A stretch of 5,751 nt of DNA from CAXBYZ01 sp963980215 (GTDB taxonomy: Bacteria > Patescibacteriota > Microgenomatia > UBA1400 > CG1-02-47-37): contig CAXBYZ010000033.1 in NCBI GenBank assembly GCA_963980215.1, positions 1 through 5,751 of the forward strand. The letters run 5' to 3'. The first letter of the stretch is position 1. Each line of letters begins with the position of its first letter. Positions 1 through 4,845 of the stretch are shown in pieces. The notes below the pieces were generated by a model. The model saw only the letters and a list, made by a program, of their open reading frames with translations. It did not search any database and was not told the DNA's origin. Made by a program: the position numbers and the translations under genes.

Positions 1-308
1 ACGGTAAATTTGTTGATTAAATTGAATGATTGAAAGACAAAGCCAATTGTTTGATTGCGAATTCTTGAGACATTGGTGTCATCTAGTTTTGAGATGTCAT
101 GATTATTAAGAATTATTTGGCCTGTTGTAGGAGTTTCTAGTAACCCGATGAGGTACATGAGGGTTGATTTACCGCTACCGGAAGAGCCTAGAATGCTGAT
201 GTACTCTTTTTTATTGATTTCTAAAGTAACCTTGTCAACGGCTTTAACCACATCATCTCCGAGATGATATGTCTTTGAAACTTGGTTTATCTTAATTAGG
301 GGGGTCAT
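1..308 (-). CDS. ABC transporter ATP-binding protein, MacB/LolD type (partial, C-terminus beyond window)
   Basis: This is the N-terminal 102 residues of an ABC ATPase; the rest lies beyond the left edge. I translated it by hand from the ATG at 308. It opens with the usual strand and A-loop region (LIKINQVSKTYHLG, Tyr14), has a perfect Walker A motif GSSGSGKST at residues 41-49, and a Q-loop GFVFQSFNL with Gln93. The signature, Walker B and H-loop are not in view. The spacing and the Q-loop wording match the MacB/LolD/FtsE-like group, whose ATPases drive a FtsX-like permease in exporting peptides, lipoproteins or drugs. It lies 69 bases downstream of a MacA-like fusion protein on the same strand, so the two probably form one exporter with a permease further on. 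No Shine-Dalgarno sequence is visible before the ATG. An in-frame TAG 24 bases upstream limits the start. The substrate cannot be told. Confidence 0.93.
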   Translation of the reverse strand, partial: MTPLIKINQVSKTYHLGDDVVKAVDKVTLEINKKEYISILGSSGSGKSTLMYLIGLLETPTTGQIILNNHDISKLDDTNVSRIRNQTIGFVFQSFNLINKFT

Positions 309-355
309 AATATTGAGCAGGTTTTGGAACTATTTTTCACTTTGTTGCAGACCGC

Positions 356-366
356 CGGAAGTTCCG
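356..366. repeat. Short dyad CGGAA-G-TTCCG in the gap between the fusion protein and ABC ATPase genes
   Basis: An 11-base perfect inverted repeat with a one-base centre lies just after the stop codon of the fusion protein gene. The centre is too short for an RNA hairpin loop without opening inner pairs, and no T-tract follows. If it means anything it may be a protein-binding site, but chance is quite possible. Confidence 0.25.
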
Positions 367-377
367 AACAACAGCTG

Positions 378-1478
378 CTATTTTTTGGTACTTACGACTA
401 TAGTTTGTCCATGGGTAAGACCTGAAGTGATCTCGATATCGTCTTCTCCAATGATGCCGGTGGTGACTGTTTTTTTAACGACTTGACCACCCTCAATCAC
501 TTGAACTTGAGTGTCTCCGTTTTCTAGTATAGATTGGTAAGGGACAGTGATCACATCTTCTTTTTGTGAAGTAGTGATGACAACTTCCCCGTTCATGCCA
601 AGCCGATAGTGGTTTAAATCTGGATTTTTTAATTTAAATTTAACTAAGTAAACAGTGCTACCAGAAGAGTCGGTGGAGGAAGAAAAGTCGATTGAAGAAA
701 TATGGGTATCTATAAGTTCGTCTGGATAAGTGTCTAGGATGATTTGAGCAGATTGAGAAGCCTCTAAACTACCTATATCTACTTCATCTACCATAGCAAC
801 AAACTCTAGTGATTCTGGATCTGCAACGGTAAAGATTGAAGTAGCTGCGGTGATGTTGACCCCGGCCACGGGATTATCAATGTGAGTAACAATTCCTTTG
901 ATTGGGGTGACTAGGGTTGAGTACTTGACGGTGATGTCATAGAGCTCGACATCTAAAACGGCTTTGTTTAGGTCCCATTGATTCTTTTGCAAGATTCTTT
1001 TGATGGTGTCGGTAACGTCTGTGTCTGCATAGGTTTTTTGCTTATGTTCTTCAAAGTCGTTTCTCTCTTTTGAGTAGTCGTAGAGATATTTTTCAAAGGT
1101 TTTTTTAAGAGCTTTTTGATCAAGTGAGGCAATGGCTTGCCATTGATTAACATAGTCCCCCTCCTTGACGCCGACCCAAGCCAGTTGACCGGCGGTTTGA
1201 AACTTTAGATCAACTTTGGTTTCTGACTGGATAGAACCGGAAGCTGAGACTGTTTGGGTAATGTCTTTCTTTCTGACTACTTGGAGCTCGTAGAGTTCTT
1301 CAGGGGATTTTGGTCTAAATTTTTGGTAAAAGGAGTAGGAAATGAAGACAAGCAGAAGAATTAGAAAGCCTGACAGGAATTTTTTTCTTTTGAGGAAGGT
1401 TAGTAAATTCTTAATCTTTTTGATTAGACTGTTTAGTAAGTTCCAGTTGGTGTTTATATTTTTTAGTGTTTTTATCAT
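378..1478 (-). CDS. Efflux periplasmic-adaptor-like membrane fusion protein (MacA/HlyD family)
   Basis: This 366-residue protein should couple an ABC exporter to the outer face of the membrane. A basic N-terminus (residues 1-33) precedes one membrane anchor at about 34-52 (FLSGFLILLLVFISYSFY). Residues 76-120 form the first half of the lipoyl-like barrel-sandwich (VSASGSIQSETKVDLKFQ, GVKEGDYV). Residues 121-182 are a charged, short helical hairpin, and residues 186-220 complete the lipoyl domain (VTPIKGIVTHI). A beta-barrel follows at 225-300, ending in GMNGEVVI, then a membrane-proximal domain (VPYQSIL) to the end. The hairpin is much shorter than in Gram-negative MacA, as expected where no outer-membrane channel must be met. 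The ATG at 1478 is the only ATG before the anchor and no GTG or TTG lies near it. It is 8 bases from the 3' end of a tRNA, with no Shine-Dalgarno sequence between. The ABC ATPase follows downstream. Confidence 0.9.
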   Translation of the reverse strand: MIKTLKNINTNWNLLNSLIKKIKNLLTFLKRKKFLSGFLILLLVFISYSFYQKFRPKSPEELYELQVVRKKDITQTVSASGSIQSETKVDLKFQTAGQLAWVGVKEGDYVNQWQAIASLDQKALKKTFEKYLYDYSKERNDFEEHKQKTYADTDVTDTIKRILQKNQWDLNKAVLDVELYDITVKYSTLVTPIKGIVTHIDNPVAGVNITAATSIFTVADPESLEFVAMVDEVDIGSLEASQSAQIILDTYPDELIDTHISSIDFSSSTDSSGSTVYLVKFKLKNPDLNHYRLGMNGEVVITTSQKEDVITVPYQSILENGDTQVQVIEGGQVVKKTVTTGIIGEDDIEITSGLTHGQTIVVSTKK

Positions 1479-1486
1479 AGGCAGTG

Positions 1487-1570
1487 TGCCGGGAAGAGGA
1501 TTTGAACCTCCACGAGATTGCTCTCACAGGTTCCTAAAACCTGCATGTCTACCAGTTCCATCACCCCGGC
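1487..1570 (-). tRNA. tRNA-Leu (anticodon UAG)
   Basis: The minus strand folds into a class II tRNA of 84 bases. The acceptor stem is GCCGGGG with TCCCGGC (one G.U pair), the discriminator is A, the anticodon stem is CAGGT/ACCTG around the loop TTTAGGA, giving anticodon TAG. A long variable arm (GAGA-GCAA-TCTC) and a T-arm with loop TTCAAAT complete it. Its 5' end is 2 bases after the gatD stop codon and its 3' end 8 bases before the ATG of the fusion protein gene, all on one strand. CCA is not encoded; the next bases are CAC. I see no promoter of its own, since upstream is coding sequence, so it is probably cut out of a longer transcript. Confidence 0.95.
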
Positions 1571-1572
1571 TT

Positions 1573-2328
1573 TTATTTAAGGTATTTTAGCAGAGGATGA
1601 CGATTTTTTTTAGTGCTAGAAATTGCTGAGTAGTGAGCTTGCCACTCTTCTCTGTCATTTAGGGGATTTAAGCTAATTTTTCCGTACTTTTTTTCCAAGG
1701 CTAGTCGGAGTAAGTGGTCGGCAAAGTGAGGGTTTTTGGGGAGGAGAGAGCCGTGAAGATAGCAACCAAATACATTGCTAATTACTGCTCCCTCTAACTT
1801 GTCTTGGTCATTATTGCCATAACCGAACTTTACTAAACCCAGTGGCTTGGTAGATCCATTTATGTAGGTAGAGCCGGAGTGATTTTCGAAACCAACAAGG
1901 GTTGAGGGTGTTAAAATCTTGGTTTTAATAACGATGTTGCCAATTTTTCGAACTTTACTTGCTTTTGTGTAGGCGTCAAATATGTTAATACCTTTTAGTT
2001 TTGGGCCATTAAATGGTTTGAAGTAAGCACCAAAAAGTTGGTAAGATCCACAGATGGTTAACATAGGAATGTTGTTTATTGCAGCTTTTTTTAGAACATT
2101 TTTTCTAGAGAGTAGGTCTTTGGCAATACTTGATTGATGCCTATCTTGGCCTCCGCCGGCAAAAAGAAGATCAAAGTTACCTGGTTTTAAGACTGAATTT
2201 TGATTAACTTTTATTAGATTAACTTTGATGTTTCTTTTTATAGATCGATACATTAGAGTATCGATATTTCCCTGATCTCCATAAATGTTCATGTGGTCTG
2301 GATAGAGGTAAGCTAAGTTAATGATCAT
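1573..2328 (-). CDS. gatD: Lipid II isoglutaminyl synthase, glutaminase subunit GatD
   Basis: This 251-residue protein belongs to the CobB/CobQ-like class I glutamine amidotransferases. With MurT it converts D-glutamate in the lipid II stem peptide to D-isoglutamine, GatD releasing ammonia from glutamine in the cytoplasm. Visible marks are LYPDHMNIYGDQGN at residues 8-21, GGGQDRHQ at 58-65, the nucleophile elbow TICGSYQLFG with Cys93, the GFENHSG motif at 146-152, and YLHGSLLPKNP at 190-200 with the catalytic His192. In the Staphylococcus aureus enzyme the corresponding residues are Cys94 and His189. The length matches the family (about 240-260). The start lies 3 bases after the murT stop codon, so the two are translationally coupled; a GGAAAG stretch in the end of murT may serve as ribosome binding site. 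The stop codon is only 2 bases from the tRNA-Leu gene. Confidence 0.93.
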   Translation of the reverse strand: MIINLAYLYPDHMNIYGDQGNIDTLMYRSIKRNIKVNLIKVNQNSVLKPGNFDLLFAGGGQDRHQSSIAKDLLSRKNVLKKAAINNIPMLTICGSYQLFGAYFKPFNGPKLKGINIFDAYTKASKVRKIGNIVIKTKILTPSTLVGFENHSGSTYINGSTKPLGLVKFGYGNNDQDKLEGAVISNVFGCYLHGSLLPKNPHFADHLLRLALEKKYGKISLNPLNDREEWQAHYSAISSTKKNRHPLLKYLK

Positions 2329-2331
2329 TTC

Positions 2332-3648
2332 TTAATCTTTCCAAGTTGAGTGAATTAATTTTTGCTTAACAAGAATTTTTCTAAGTGAGAGCATGGCAGT
2401 GTAGGTAGGAAGAATGTAGGCGGATGGACTTGCTTGTTTTTTGAGCAAGTTTAGAGCTTTTTTGAGATTGGGTTCAAGAGTAATCTTTGATGACCTGACT
2501 CCAGCGTACTTTAATCTTAGCTGTAGGTCTTTGGCGCGGATACCTGACACAATTATTGGAGCTTTTTGATACTTTAAATAATTAAAGTCTACGTCCCAGA
2601 TCCAAGAGACATCAGTGCCGTCAGCGAGATTATCATTTAGAGCCAGAAGAATGGGAGTTGATTTAAGTAATTTTTTTTGAGACAAGGACTCCAAGATAAC
2701 ATTATAACCAGTTGGATTTTTTACTAGAAGTATTTTGGTGTTTACCCCACCTAGATTAAAGATCTCTCCTCGACCAAAAGCAGGGGTGAATGAGCCTAAA
2801 CCTTGACTTATTGTGTTGGAGTCTATTTTAAGAGTCTTTGCTACGGCTTTGGCTGCTAGAAAATTGTATTGATTGTGGAGTTCTAGGGAATTGATTTTTG
2901 AGTTAAGCGTAATTTGAGGATTTGGTCTTTTGAAGTGACATGAAGGACAAGAGTAGTGGCCAAGATGTGAGGTAAAGATGTGAGAAAAATTTAGTTTTTT
3001 GTGACATATTAAGCAAAAGATGGCATCGGCTGATGAAGATAAAGTTTTTGATTTTGCTAATGATTTACTTAAACCAAAGGAGACTTTCTTTTTGTAGTTT
3101 TGAGTTAAGTACTCAAGCGATGGATCGTCGCAGTTGTAGATAATGGTAGTTTTTGAATTTAAGTGTTTTAAAGTTTCTTGCCATTTAGTTAAGATAGAGT
3201 CTATCTCTCCGTATCGATCTAGTTGATCCCTAAATAAGTTATTGAATAAAATTATTTTGGGATTAAGAACTCGTGATAGTTTTAAAACTACAGCCTCGTC
3301 TACTTCAAAGATTGCAAAGTTGCTTGGTAGCTTACCCTTGATAGAAGCTTGATCAAGTAGGCTTGAAGTAATGCCTCGGATGAGATTTGAGCCGGATCGG
3401 TTTTGAAAAAATGGGATTTTGGCTTTTTTTAAGACTTGAGCTACCAACCTACTAGTTGTGGTTTTGCCGTTAGTTCCAGTTATGATAATAGAGTGAAGCT
3501 TGTTCTTAATAATAATTTTTTTTAAGATGTCTTTGTCTAACTTTAGAGCAACTAAACCTGGTAGAGCGGTGCCTCCTAGGCTTGGGACTAAATTGGTTGC
3601 CTGCTTGATTAATTTACTTACAGAAATGGTTAATGAGAGTTTTAGCAT
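2332..3648 (-). CDS. murT: Lipid II isoglutaminyl synthase, Mur ligase-like subunit MurT
   Basis: This 438-residue protein is the ATP-dependent partner of GatD: it activates the D-glutamate carboxylate of lipid II and uses the ammonia GatD supplies. The Mur ligase P-loop TGTNGKTTT is at residues 57-65, followed by NLIRGITSSLL (88-98), FEVDEA (114-119) and FNNLFRDQLDRYGE (135-148). Two Cys pairs, CLIC (212/215) and CPSC (234/237), form the Cys4 zinc ribbon typical of MurT and absent from ordinary MurC-F ligases. The C-terminal domain has NPTGYN (311-316) and DGTDVSWIWDVDF (343-355); the Asp in this DVSWIWD region is thought to complete the GatD triad. Length agrees with the family (about 430-450). 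The ATG at 3648 is preceded by a weak GGGAT...AGG stretch. Minus-strand TATAAT elements lie 24-46 bases upstream. Upstream on the same strand is a lysozyme-like gene. Confidence 0.95.
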   Translation of the reverse strand: MLKLSLTISVSKLIKQATNLVPSLGGTALPGLVALKLDKDILKKIIIKNKLHSIIITGTNGKTTTSRLVAQVLKKAKIPFFQNRSGSNLIRGITSSLLDQASIKGKLPSNFAIFEVDEAVVLKLSRVLNPKIILFNNLFRDQLDRYGEIDSILTKWQETLKHLNSKTTIIYNCDDPSLEYLTQNYKKKVSFGLSKSLAKSKTLSSSADAIFCLICHKKLNFSHIFTSHLGHYSCPSCHFKRPNPQITLNSKINSLELHNQYNFLAAKAVAKTLKIDSNTISQGLGSFTPAFGRGEIFNLGGVNTKILLVKNPTGYNVILESLSQKKLLKSTPILLALNDNLADGTDVSWIWDVDFNYLKYQKAPIIVSGIRAKDLQLRLKYAGVRSSKITLEPNLKKALNLLKKQASPSAYILPTYTAMLSLRKILVKQKLIHSTWKD

Positions 3649-3664
3649 CCTGTAATCCCGTTAC

Positions 3665-3693
3665 TTGACATATTATAAGACGTATGATATTAT
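3665..3693 (+). promoter_or_regulatory. Strong sigma70-type promoter on the plus strand, no gene behind it
   Basis: A perfect -35 box TTGACA (3665-3670) is separated by exactly 17 bases from a -10 box TATTAT (3688-3693, five of six consensus bases), which also has the extended -10 dinucleotide TG at 3685-3686. Transcription would start near 3700 and head away from murT. The only downstream structure on this strand is the hairpin and T-tract at 3701-3747; beyond that lies the antisense strand of the lysozyme-like gene. Confidence 0.6.
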
Positions 3694-3694
3694 A
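3672..3694 (-). promoter_or_regulatory. Two -10 elements (TATAAT) upstream of murT, overlapping the plus-strand promoter
   Basis: On the minus strand two perfect TATAAT hexamers occur, at 3694-3689 and 3677-3672. Starts near 3682 or 3665 would give murT a leader of about 17-34 bases. I see no good -35 box for either. The distal one shares its bases with the opposing -10 box, since ATATTATA is nearly its own complement, so this could be a bidirectional promoter. AT-richness makes chance matches possible. Confidence 0.4.
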
Positions 3695-3699
3695 CTAAT

Positions 3700-3747
3700 T
3701 AGATTCGTTGGTAGAGCCTCACCGGGCATACTGGCGAATTTTTTTTT
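3700..3747 (+). ncRNA. Candidate short orphan RNA (about 48 bases) consisting mainly of a terminator hairpin
   Basis: Expected product of the plus-strand promoter at 3665-3693. From the predicted start near 3700, the RNA goes straight into a hairpin: bases 3701-3713 pair with 3729-3741 (13 pairs including four G.U), and an inner GCC/GGC (3716-3718 with 3725-3727) closes a six-base loop. The stem runs into nine T residues. It resembles no RNA family I recognise. A GGTAGAGCC stretch recalls a tRNA D-arm, but no tRNA fold follows. It could be a tiny regulatory RNA or merely an abortive, terminated antisense start. Existence depends on the promoter being real. Confidence 0.35.
3701..3747 (+). terminator. 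Rho-independent terminator-like hairpin with T9 tract, plus strand
   Basis: The stem 3701-3713/3729-3741 is followed by, and partly includes, a run of nine T at 3739-3747. Four of the pairs (3702, 3708, 3709 and 3710 with their partners) are G.U in the plus-strand RNA and would be A/C mismatches in a minus-strand RNA. The fold is therefore plus-specific and cannot be a terminator for the lysozyme-like gene that is read leftward through it. Confidence 0.5.
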
Positions 3748-3775
3748 GTTTATATTTAATAGTTATGGGGATACC

Positions 3776-4381
3776 TTAATTCATCTCGTCCAGAAACTGT
3801 TGAACCCCGCGAGCCCAAGAACCATCACTCATAGGAGTGTAGATAGCCATGATCTCTATAGGAGTCATTAGACCCTTGCCAAGATAGTTTTGAGAGAGTC
3901 CCTTAGTAACTGCATTTATGGCTTCCTTGTAGCTTGGAAAGCCTAGGGTGCCCCTACTGTGTATACCCCAACCCCAACAGTTGTGAGTCCCTTCGGGAAT
4001 TTTTTTACATAGATTTGACTCTTGTTGAGCTATAGCAACTAGAAGCCTTGGGTCCATGCCGTAATCTCTGGCTGTTTTAACTAGATAGTTTGAGTAAGGG
4101 AGTAGTGGTGAGTTGTATTTTTCTAGATAACTTTTGACAATTTCAGGGATAGCGTCATTTGATTTTACTTTGTAGGTAAAGGCTCCAAGGACTTCGGGTA
4201 AGATAGCATGAGAGGTAATAGTGTTGGTAGTGTTCTCAATAATAGTAGGTCTGAAAGAGACATTGGGTTGATTGGATATATTGGTATAGAAAGATAGAGA
4301 GAGAAATAAGGTTAGGGTGGTGATGCTAAACCACAGTAATACAAAGCCAATTCTTTTCATATAGTTGATTAAATTTGACAT
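3776..4381 (-). CDS. Membrane-anchored lysozyme-like (glucosaminidase/transglycosylase-like) protein
   Basis: This 201-residue protein has one hydrophobic segment at about 11-33 (IGFVLLWFSITTLTLFLSLSF) after a short basic start, so it is likely an uncleaved anchor or signal peptide with the rest outside. After a linker rich in Thr, Asn and Ser (35-60), residues 95-200 look like a lysozyme-fold hydrolase: NYLVKTARDYGMDPRLLVAIAQQESNLC has Glu121 where lytic transglycosylases and glucosaminidases carry their catalytic Glu, followed by NCWGWGIHSRGTLGFPSYKEAI. Cys125 and Cys135 could form a disulfide. Such proteins cut or remodel peptidoglycan, which fits the downstream murT-gatD pair. The ATG at 4381 has no Shine-Dalgarno sequence; a second ATG at 4360 (Met8) would also leave the anchor intact. 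Family assignment rests on motif resemblance only, and bond specificity cannot be told. Confidence 0.75.
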   Translation of the reverse strand: MSNLINYMKRIGFVLLWFSITTLTLFLSLSFYTNISNQPNVSFRPTIIENTTNTITSHAILPEVLGAFTYKVKSNDAIPEIVKSYLEKYNSPLLPYSNYLVKTARDYGMDPRLLVAIAQQESNLCKKIPEGTHNCWGWGIHSRGTLGFPSYKEAINAVTKGLSQNYLGKGLMTPIEIMAIYTPMSDGSWARGVQQFLDEMN

Positions 4382-4400
4382 AAAGGTATGGTAGTGTCAA
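4375..4400. repeat. Inverted repeat TTGACA-N14-TGTCAA over the start of the lysozyme-like gene
   Basis: Perfect six-base arms at 4375-4380 and 4395-4400 are separated by 14 bases. Each arm is also a consensus -35 hexamer reading towards the other, and the left arm overlaps the start codon of the lysozyme-like gene. Neither has a good -10 box at 16-18 bases. It may be an operator-like dyad, or a chance match. Confidence 0.3.
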
Positions 4401-4417
4401 GCTAAATATGGTAAACT
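4389..4417 (+). promoter_or_regulatory. Possible promoter of the tRNA cluster (extended -10)
   Basis: TGGTAAACT at 4409-4417 fits an extended -10 (TGn plus TAAACT, four of six). A weak -35-like TGGTAG lies at 4389-4394 with a 17-base spacer. Transcription would start near 4424, about 16 bases before the first tRNA. The same TGGTA wording recurs before the tRNA-Phe gene. Confidence 0.35.
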
Positions 4418-4439
4418 GCCTCGAGAATTGCCACAGCCT

Positions 4440-4523
4440 GGGTGAGTGGCGGAATTGGTAGACGCGCAGTGTTCAGAACGCTGTAAGTTTATACTTGTGG
4501 AGGTTCAAGTCCTCTCTTACCCA
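4440..4523 (+). tRNA. tRNA-Leu (anticodon CAG)
   Basis: Class II tRNA, 84 bases. The acceptor stem is GGGTGAG/CTTACCC, discriminator A. The anticodon stem CAGTG/CGCTG encloses TTCAGAA, giving CAG, which reads CTG codons. The long variable arm (TAAGTTTATACTTG) has AAGT pairing with ACTT, and the T-loop is TTCAAGT. CCA is not encoded; the trailer starts CAAAATCT. It is the first of four tRNAs read in the same direction. Confidence 0.96.
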
Positions 4524-4534
4524 CAAAATCTCAT

Positions 4535-4616
4535 GCCGAGATGGTGGAACTGGTAGACATGTACGCTTGAGGGGCGTATGGAGCAATCCGTGCAGGTTCA
4601 AATCCTGTTCTCGGCA
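4535..4616 (+). tRNA. tRNA-Leu (anticodon GAG)
   Basis: Class II tRNA, 82 bases, 11 bases after the previous tRNA, so surely from the same transcript. The acceptor stem is GCCGAGA/TCTCGGC with discriminator A. The anticodon stem TACGC/GCGTA encloses TTGAGGG, giving GAG, which reads CTC and CTT. The variable arm has GGA-GCAA-TCC. The T-loop is TTCAAAT. CCA is not encoded; the trailer starts CAAAACGC. Confidence 0.96.
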
Positions 4617-4623
4617 CAAAACG

Positions 4624-4646
4624 CTTTACGTATGAGTTACGTGAAG
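4624..4646 (+). other. Hairpin between tRNA-Leu(GAG) and tRNA-Val
   Basis: CTTTACGT (4624-4631) pairs with ACGTGAAG (4639-4646), eight pairs with one T.G, around a seven-base loop. TTACGT is also directly repeated (4626-4631 and 4637-4642). The following GGTTTAG is too poor in T for a convincing terminator, so it may be a processing structure in the tRNA precursor or a weak terminator. Confidence 0.4.
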
Positions 4647-4658
4647 GGTTTAGTAATT

Positions 4659-4732
4659 GGATCCATAGCTCAGTTGGTTAGAGCGTTCGGTTTACATCCG
4701 AAAGGTCCTAGGTTCGAGTCCTTGTGGATCCA
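4659..4732 (+). tRNA. tRNA-Val (anticodon UAC)
   Basis: Class I tRNA, 74 bases. The acceptor stem is GGATCCA/TGGATCC, discriminator A. The D-arm is GCTCAGTTGGTTAGAGC. The anticodon stem TTCGG/CCGAA encloses TTTACAT, giving TAC for Val. The T-stem CTAGG/CCTTG has a T-T mismatch at its second pair (positions 50/64), which is unusual; the T-loop TTCGAGT is normal. CCA is not encoded; the trailer CAAAATCT is identical to that of tRNA-Leu(CAG). Confidence 0.95.
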
Positions 4733-4739
4733 CAAAATC

Positions 4740-4748
4740 TGGTATACT
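4740..4748 (+). promoter_or_regulatory. Extended -10 element before tRNA-Phe
   Basis: TGGTATACT combines an extended -10 TG with TATACT (five of six). It lies between tRNA-Val and tRNA-Phe; a start near 4755 would be 7 bases before tRNA-Phe. Any -35 box would lie inside the 3' end of tRNA-Val (TTGTGG at 4722-4727, 15 bases away). This suggests tRNA-Phe can be transcribed on its own. Confidence 0.45.
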
Positions 4749-4761
4749 AGAAAAATTGCAG

Positions 4762-4834
4762 GGCAAGATAGCCAAGTTGGTCACGGCGGGCGTCTGAAAA
4801 ACGTCAGATACAGGTTCGATTCCTGTTCTTGCCA
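4762..4834 (+). tRNA. tRNA-Phe (anticodon GAA)
   Basis: Class I tRNA, 73 bases. The acceptor stem is GGCAAGA/TCTTGCC, discriminator A. The D-arm is GCCAAGTTGGTCACGGC. The anticodon stem GGCGT/ACGTC encloses CTGAAAA, giving GAA for Phe, with C rather than T at loop position 32. The T-arm is ACAGG-TTCGATT-CCTGT. CCA is not encoded; the trailer starts CAG. Its 3' end is 11 bases from the stop codon of the convergent truB gene, with no terminator seen between them. Confidence 0.96.
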
Positions 4835-4845
4835 CAGTTAAATCT

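Noticed and set aside
968..1153. Open frame of 61 codons on the minus strand
   Set aside because: It lies entirely within the fusion protein gene in another frame; the Lys/Thr-rich product is a shadow of the helical-hairpin region.
1342..1590. Open frame of 82 codons on the plus strand across the tRNA-Leu gene and the macA start
   Set aside because: It is antisense to a clear tRNA and to the start of a well-supported gene, and its product resembles no protein.
3700..3740. Possible tRNA remnant, because of GGTAGAGCC resembling a D-arm
   Set aside because: No acceptor, anticodon or T-arm can be formed around it; the bases fit the terminator-like hairpin better.
3665..3871. Open frame of 68 codons on the plus strand following the strong promoter
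   Set aside because: Its TTG start is the -35 box itself, upstream of the predicted transcription start, and its second half is antisense to the lysozyme-like gene. The terminator-like hairpin lies inside it.
4440..4834. tRNA cluster as an attachment site for an integrated element
   Set aside because: No integrase gene and no repeat of a tRNA 3' end was found; the similar trailers of Leu and Val (CAAAATCT) are too short.
4578..4841. Open frame of 87 codons on the plus strand over the tRNA cluster
   Set aside because: It is composed of parts of three tRNA genes; peptides such as SIAQLVRAF are the familiar false translation of tRNA sequence.
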